Shown: positions 4,124-7,266 of the stretch, in pieces
Position numbering within the stretch: the first letter of the stretch is position 1
How the letters are laid out: each line of letters opens with the position of its first letter
DNA from: Patescibacteria group bacterium
GTDB taxonomy: Bacteria; Patescibacteriota; Minisyncoccia; Portnoybacterales; GWB1-42-6
Assembly (NCBI GenBank): GCA_018826025.1
Contig: JAHKAK010000044.1
Location: forward strand, 1-7,266
DNA length: 7,266 nt
Reading direction: 5' to 3'
The notes under the pieces: model-generated
Told to the model about the DNA's origin: nothing
The model's input: only the letters and a program-made list of their open reading frames with translations
The model's database searches: none
Program-made: the position numbers and the translations under genes

Positions 4124-5992
4124 ATGCCCGACGGCGTTATTGACCAGATTAAACAGAAACTTGATGTTTTAGAAGTGCTGGGAGATTATATCAAGTTGGC
4201 TAAGGCCGGCCGGAGCTATAAGGCCAGGTGCCCTTTTCACGCCGAAAAATCGGCGTCTTTTATGGTTTCGCCCGAGCGCCAAATTTGGCATTGCTTTGGA
4301 TGCGGTTTGGGCGGCGATATCTTTGGTTTCGTGATGAAAATTGAAGGCGTGGAATTTGGCGATGCCCTGCGCTTACTGGCGCGCCGAGCGGGCGTAGTCT
4401 TAAAAAAGCAAGACCCGCAAATTCAGTCCCAAAAAAAACGGTTGTATGAGATTTGCGAATTAGCCGCCAAGTTTTTTGAAACGCAGTTGCATAAAACCGC
4501 GGCTGGCCAGAAAGCTTATCACTATTTAACTGAACGCGGCTTAAAAGCGGGAATTATTAAAGAATGGCGATTGGGCTGGGCGCACGATAATTGGCGGGCG
4601 CTGTATGAATTTTTAAAATCGCGAGGGTATAAGGATGAGGAAAATGAACAGGCGGGATTAATAATCAAACGTGAGACGGATTATAACTCCCCCAAAACCC
4701 CCAAAGCTGAGCTTAGCTCTGGTCTTAAATTAAGAGGGGGCGAGCGAAGCGAGGGGGCGTTATCGCATTATTATGACCGTTTTCGCAGCCGGATAATTTT
4801 TCCGATTTTTGATTCGCAAGGACAAATTATCGCTTTTGGCGGCCGGATTTTTGGTGAAGCGGCTAAAAAGGATGAAATGGCTAAATATCTAAATTCGCCT
4901 CAAACTCCGCTGTATGATAAAAGCAGTGTTCTGTACGGATTACATAAAGCGAAAAATGAGATTCGTATAAAAAATCAGTGTGTTATTGTTGAGGGCTATA
5001 TGGACTTGATAATGTCGCATCAGGCCGGCGTTTTTAATGTGGTGGCGTCTTCCGGCACGGCTTTAACCGCCGGCCATTTAAACATCATTGGCCGCTACAC
5101 TAAAAATTTATTTATGGCTTTTGATTCGGATGAAGCGGGAAACATAGCCACGCGGCGGAGCATTGATCTGGCCTTGCGGCGCGATTTTGACGTTAAGGTG
5201 ATTATAATGGAGGAAAAAGACCCGGCTGATATTATTAAAAAAGATTCGGCTGAGTGGCGGAAAGTAATTGATCAAGCGCAGGGGATCATGGATTTTTATT
5301 TTGTTTATGCCTTTGCCAAACACGATGTCAAATCTGCCGAGGGTAAAAGGGAAATTAGAAAAATCTTATTAACCGCGATAAAATCACTGGCCAGCCAGAC
5401 CGAGCAAGGCGAATGGCTGGGCGAATTGGCGCGCCGCCTGCGAGTTAATGAAAAAGATTTAACGGCGGATATGAAAAAAATTAAGCTGGAGGAGGCGCCA
5501 GAGCGCAACGATGAGCCAGGCGGCGCGTTGCCGGAAACCATGACAGCTAAATCGCGCTTGGAATGGCTGGAGGAGAGATTTTTAGGGCTCTGTTTGAGCC
5601 ATCCGCACTACTTTTCTAAAGAAATAGCGAGCGAAGTTAATTTTTGCGATAAGGAATTGGCGCAAATTTTTCAGGAACTCAAAAAAATGATAGGAAAGAA
5701 AAAAGATGAAAAAGCGTTAAATAAGCTGCGCCAATCATTAAAGCCGGAATTAAAAACCAGAATAGATTATATTTCTTTTCAGCTGGAACAGCACGAGCGG
5801 GACGAAAAAGATATTATTAAAGAAATTAAAACTTGCGTTCCGGAGCTAAAAATTCTACGATTTAAAAAAGACTTGCTTTCTTTAAACTTTGATATCAAAG
5901 ACGCTCAAGAAGTTAAAGATAAAAATAAACTGAATAAACTTTTAAAAAAATTCAACCAGCTGTCCGCGGAGTTAACTAAAATAAATATTTAA
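4124..5992 (+). CDS. dnaG: DNA primase DnaG
   Basis: The 622-residue protein has the normal bacterial primase order. An N-terminal CHC2 zinc finger has Cys36, His39 (CPFH), Cys57 and Cys60 (CFGC). The catalytic core has YYDRFRSRIIFPIFD (216-230) and KYLNSPQTPLYDKSSVLYGL (254-273). The TOPRIM motifs are EGYMD (290-294, Glu290 the key acid), FDSDEAG (333-339, Asp334 and Asp336) and DPAD (366-369). A helical C-terminus (about 475-622) fits the DnaB-helicase-binding region. It makes the RNA primers for chromosome replication. An odd feature is an extra block at residues ~188-212 between AGLIIKRE and YYDRF, rich in Lys, Gly and Ser, encoded by a repeat-containing insertion. The frame is kept and all catalytic residues remain, so the enzyme is probably active. 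No Shine-Dalgarno precedes the ATG. It is followed by rpoD, the conserved dnaG-rpoD arrangement. Confidence 0.97.
   Translation: MPDGVIDQIKQKLDVLEVLGDYIKLAKAGRSYKARCPFHAEKSASFMVSPERQIWHCFGCGLGGDIFGFVMKIEGVEFGDALRLLARRAGVVLKKQDPQIQSQKKRLYEICELAAKFFETQLHKTAAGQKAYHYLTERGLKAGIIKEWRLGWAHDNWRALYEFLKSRGYKDEENEQAGLIIKRETDYNSPKTPKAELSSGLKLRGGERSEGALSHYYDRFRSRIIFPIFDSQGQIIAFGGRIFGEAAKKDEMAKYLNSPQTPLYDKSSVLYGLHKAKNEIRIKNQCVIVEGYMDLIMSHQAGVFNVVASSGTALTAGHLNIIGRYTKNLFMAFDSDEAGNIATRRSIDLALRRDFDVKVIIMEEKDPADIIKKDSAEWRKVIDQAQGIMDFYFVYAFAKHDVKSAEGKREIRKILLTAIKSLASQTEQGEWLGELARRLRVNEKDLTADMKKIKLEEAPERNDEPGGALPETMTAKSRLEWLEERFLGLCLSHPHYFSKEIASEVNFCDKELAQIFQELKKMIGKKKDEKALNKLRQSLKPELKTRIDYISFQLEQHERDEKDIIKEIKTCVPELKILRFKKDLLSLNFDIKDAQEVKDKNKLNKLLKKFNQLSAELTKINI
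4685..4760. repeat. In-frame palindromic insertion within dnaG
   Basis: Two C5 tracts (4689-4693 and 4698-4702) face two G5 tracts (4736-4740 and 4753-4757). Between them lie the palindromes AAGCTGAGCTT and CTTAAATTAAG, and GCGAGCGAAGCGAG separates the G-tracts. AACTCCCCC can pair with GGGGGCGTT at the outer ends. It encodes about 25 residues (N188 to A212) not expected between the conserved primase blocks. The layout recalls Rickettsia palindromic elements, which insert in frame in coding genes. Any relation to those is inference. Confidence 0.6.
4703..4717. repeat. AAAGCTGAGCTTAGC repeat, copy 2 (inside dnaG)
   Basis: It is identical to copy 1, preceded by AAAACCCCC, and read as codons for Lys-Ala-Glu-Leu-Ser. 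It forms the centre-left of the dnaG insertion. Confidence 0.8.
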
Positions 5993-5994
5993 AC

Positions 5995-6133
5995 GCATGC
6001 CAGGTAGTGAAAATTTGGCTGGTAGGCCAATTTATTATTAACTGGCATAAATTAATAAAATCATAGAATTTGGCAGTGTTGGTTAAGTCCAGTGGATTTA
6101 AAAATATAGCCGAATTTCTACTACCTGGCATGG
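5995..6133. mobile_element. MITE-like element with 26-bp terminal inverted repeats
   Basis: The left end (5995-6020, containing CATGCCAGGTAGT) and the right end (6108-6133, containing ACTACCTGGCATG) match as inverted repeats at 22 of 26 positions. The element is about 139 bp, AT-rich inside, with no coding capacity, and fills the entire gap between dnaG and rpoD. Size, ends and lack of genes fit a miniature inverted-repeat element. No target-site duplication is clear. The right end overlaps the first bases of rpoD. A simple attenuator hairpin is the alternative. Confidence 0.6.
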
Positions 6134-7266
6134 CAAAAAAGAAAAATAAAAAAAGCCAGAAAGGGAAAAAGCCGTTAAAGAAACGGGCAAAGCTGAGCTT
6201 AGCTTTGGCAAAAAAAGCCCGAAAGAAATCAGCCCGCAAAATTCGTAAAATCAGAAAATCTAAACGCGCTCCCAAGCCGCTGTTTTCGGAGCAATTGGTC
6301 AATGATTTAATTAGCCGCGGCAAACAACGGGGGTTTATCACGGAAGCGGAAATCCTCCATTTTTTTCCTAACATTGAACTGGATATTGAGGGGCTGGAAG
6401 AGCTTTACCGAAAATTAGAGGCGGTTAACATTAAAGTCGTAGAGTCTGGCCATCTGATAGAAACACCGCCGCCAGTGGAGATTAAACCTTTAAAGGATAA
6501 AGAAATTCTGCGCGGGTTGGATCATACGGTGTTGGATTCGGTGCAAATGTATTTACGGGAAATTGGCCGGGTGGCCTTGCTTAAAGGCGAAGAAGAAGTT
6601 GAACTGGCTAAGCTTGTTGAAAAAGGAAATGAAGCGGCCAAACAACGATTAACCAGCGCTAATTTGCGGCTGGTGGTTTCTATTGCCAAACGCTATGTTG
6701 GCCGCAGCCCTAATTTAACATTGCTGGATTTAATCCAAGAGGGGAATATCGGTTTATTTAAAGCCGTGGAAAAATACGATTGGCGTCGCGGTTATAAATT
6801 CTCAACGTATGCCACTTGGTGGATTCGCCAGGCCATCACACGCGCCTTGGCAGACCAAAGCCGCACCATTCGCATTCCCGTGCATATGGTGGAAACAATT
6901 TCTAAATACACGCAGGTCAAGCGCCGGCTCTTGCAGGATTTAGGCCGGGAACCATTGCCCGAAGAGGCAGCCATGGAAATGGGCATTGAGGTGGAGAAAG
7001 TTCGCCAAATTATGAAAATTTCGCAGGAGACGGTTTCCTTGGAAGCGCCGGTGGGCGGAGACGAAGAAGATTCAACCCTGGGCGAATTCATTGAAGATGA
7101 AAAAACTATCCTGCCGCATCATTCGGCCGCGCGGCGCTTGCTGAAAGAACAAATGGATAATATTTTAGTTGATTTGGCGCCGCGAGAGCAAAAAATTCTG
7201 AAAATGCGTTTTGGCTTGGATGATGGAGTAACGCATACCTTGGAGGAAGTCGGCAAGGAATTTGGC
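6130..7266 (+). CDS. rpoD: Primary sigma factor RpoD (cut by window end)
   Basis: The 379 codons visible stay open to the last base. Residues 1-50 are a basic extension (26 Lys or Arg). Region 1.1 follows (about 53-110, EQLVNDLISRGKQRGFITEAEI), then region 1.2 (about 136-166, DSVQMYLREIGRVALL). Region 2 (179-255) includes LDLIQEGNIGLFKAVEKYDW and RRGYKFSTYATWWIRQAI, covering -10 recognition and melting, and ends at RTIRIPVHMVE. Region 3 (about 256-325) and the start of region 4 (EQKILKMRFGLDDG, 353-366) come next. The region 4.2 -35-binding helix-turn-helix, probably some 50 residues more, lies beyond the window. GRSPNLTLLDLIQEG carries two more residues than the usual proteobacterial form, a spelling I associate with Patescibacteria. 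It directs RNA polymerase to housekeeping promoters. The ATG lies in the right terminal repeat of the upstream element and has no Shine-Dalgarno. In-frame GTG and TTG codons at 6076 and 6079 are less likely starts. Confidence 0.97.
   Translation, partial: MAKKKNKKSQKGKKPLKKRAKLSLALAKKARKKSARKIRKIRKSKRAPKPLFSEQLVNDLISRGKQRGFITEAEILHFFPNIELDIEGLEELYRKLEAVNIKVVESGHLIETPPPVEIKPLKDKEILRGLDHTVLDSVQMYLREIGRVALLKGEEEVELAKLVEKGNEAAKQRLTSANLRLVVSIAKRYVGRSPNLTLLDLIQEGNIGLFKAVEKYDWRRGYKFSTYATWWIRQAITRALADQSRTIRIPVHMVETISKYTQVKRRLLQDLGREPLPEEAAMEMGIEVEKVRQIMKISQETVSLEAPVGGDEEDSTLGEFIEDEKTILPHHSAARRLLKEQMDNILVDLAPREQKILKMRFGLDDGVTHTLEEVGKEFG
6189..6203. repeat. AAAGCTGAGCTTAGC repeat, copy 3 (inside rpoD)
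   Basis: It is identical to the other two copies, extended here to the near-palindrome GCAAAGCTGAGCTTAGCTTTGGC. It is read as Ala-Lys-Leu-Ser-Leu-Ala in the basic N-terminal extension, a different frame from the dnaG copy. Confidence 0.8.

Noticed and set aside
4689..4757. G-quadruplex in the dnaG insertion
   Set aside because: There are only two G5 runs on one strand and two C5 runs on the same strand. They are better explained as arms of a stem than as a four-tract quadruplex.

Overview
The window looks like a piece of a small-genome bacterial chromosome, most likely from the Patescibacteria (Candidate Phyla Radiation). This assignment is inference. It rests on the small AbrB-like gene, the PPC/DUF296, PspC and membrane-anchored cupredoxin genes, the CPR-type spacing in sigma region 2, short intergenic gaps and few clear Shine-Dalgarno sequences. 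TAA, TAG and TGA all end genes, so the standard bacterial code fits. Every supported gene is on the + strand.

Positions 1-1800 are a worn accessory patch. They hold the 3' end of an AbrB/SpoVT-type gene, a headless HTH (XRE) remnant, an apparently intact Bro-N/DinD-like gene, and the last ~100 codons of a DNA methyltransferase. A hairpin-rich spacer and a complete 58-codon AbrB-like gene follow. The complete gene has a striking control region: an 18-bp perfect inverted repeat made of three palindromic 10-mers at 12-bp spacing. It abuts an extended -10 promoter placed so that transcription should begin on the A of the start codon (leaderless). The two AbrB copies (91% identical over 81 bp) bracket the worn genes as direct repeats.

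Positions 1863-4051 carry four small genes of ordinary CPR character: a PPC/DUF296 protein, a six-cysteine exported protein, a PspC-domain membrane protein and a membrane-anchored type 1 copper protein. Three of the four point to the cell envelope. They are separated by palindromic intergenic elements.

Positions 4124-7266 are the dnaG-rpoD core (primase and primary sigma factor), the conserved macromolecular-synthesis pairing. Here it is peppered with repeats. A short repeat, AAAGCTGAGCTTAGC, occurs three times in the window: once in a spacer, once inside dnaG and once inside rpoD, in different reading frames. In dnaG it sits inside an in-frame insertion of about 25 codons flanked by C-tracts and G-tracts. 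A MITE-like element with 26-bp terminal inverted repeats fills the dnaG-rpoD gap and supplies the rpoD start codon. rpoD runs off the window end within region 4.

The most noteworthy theme is small palindromic elements reaching into essential genes and their start sites, plus the compact triple-palindrome operator at the AbrB-like gene. No defence system, CRISPR array, tRNA or rRNA was seen.
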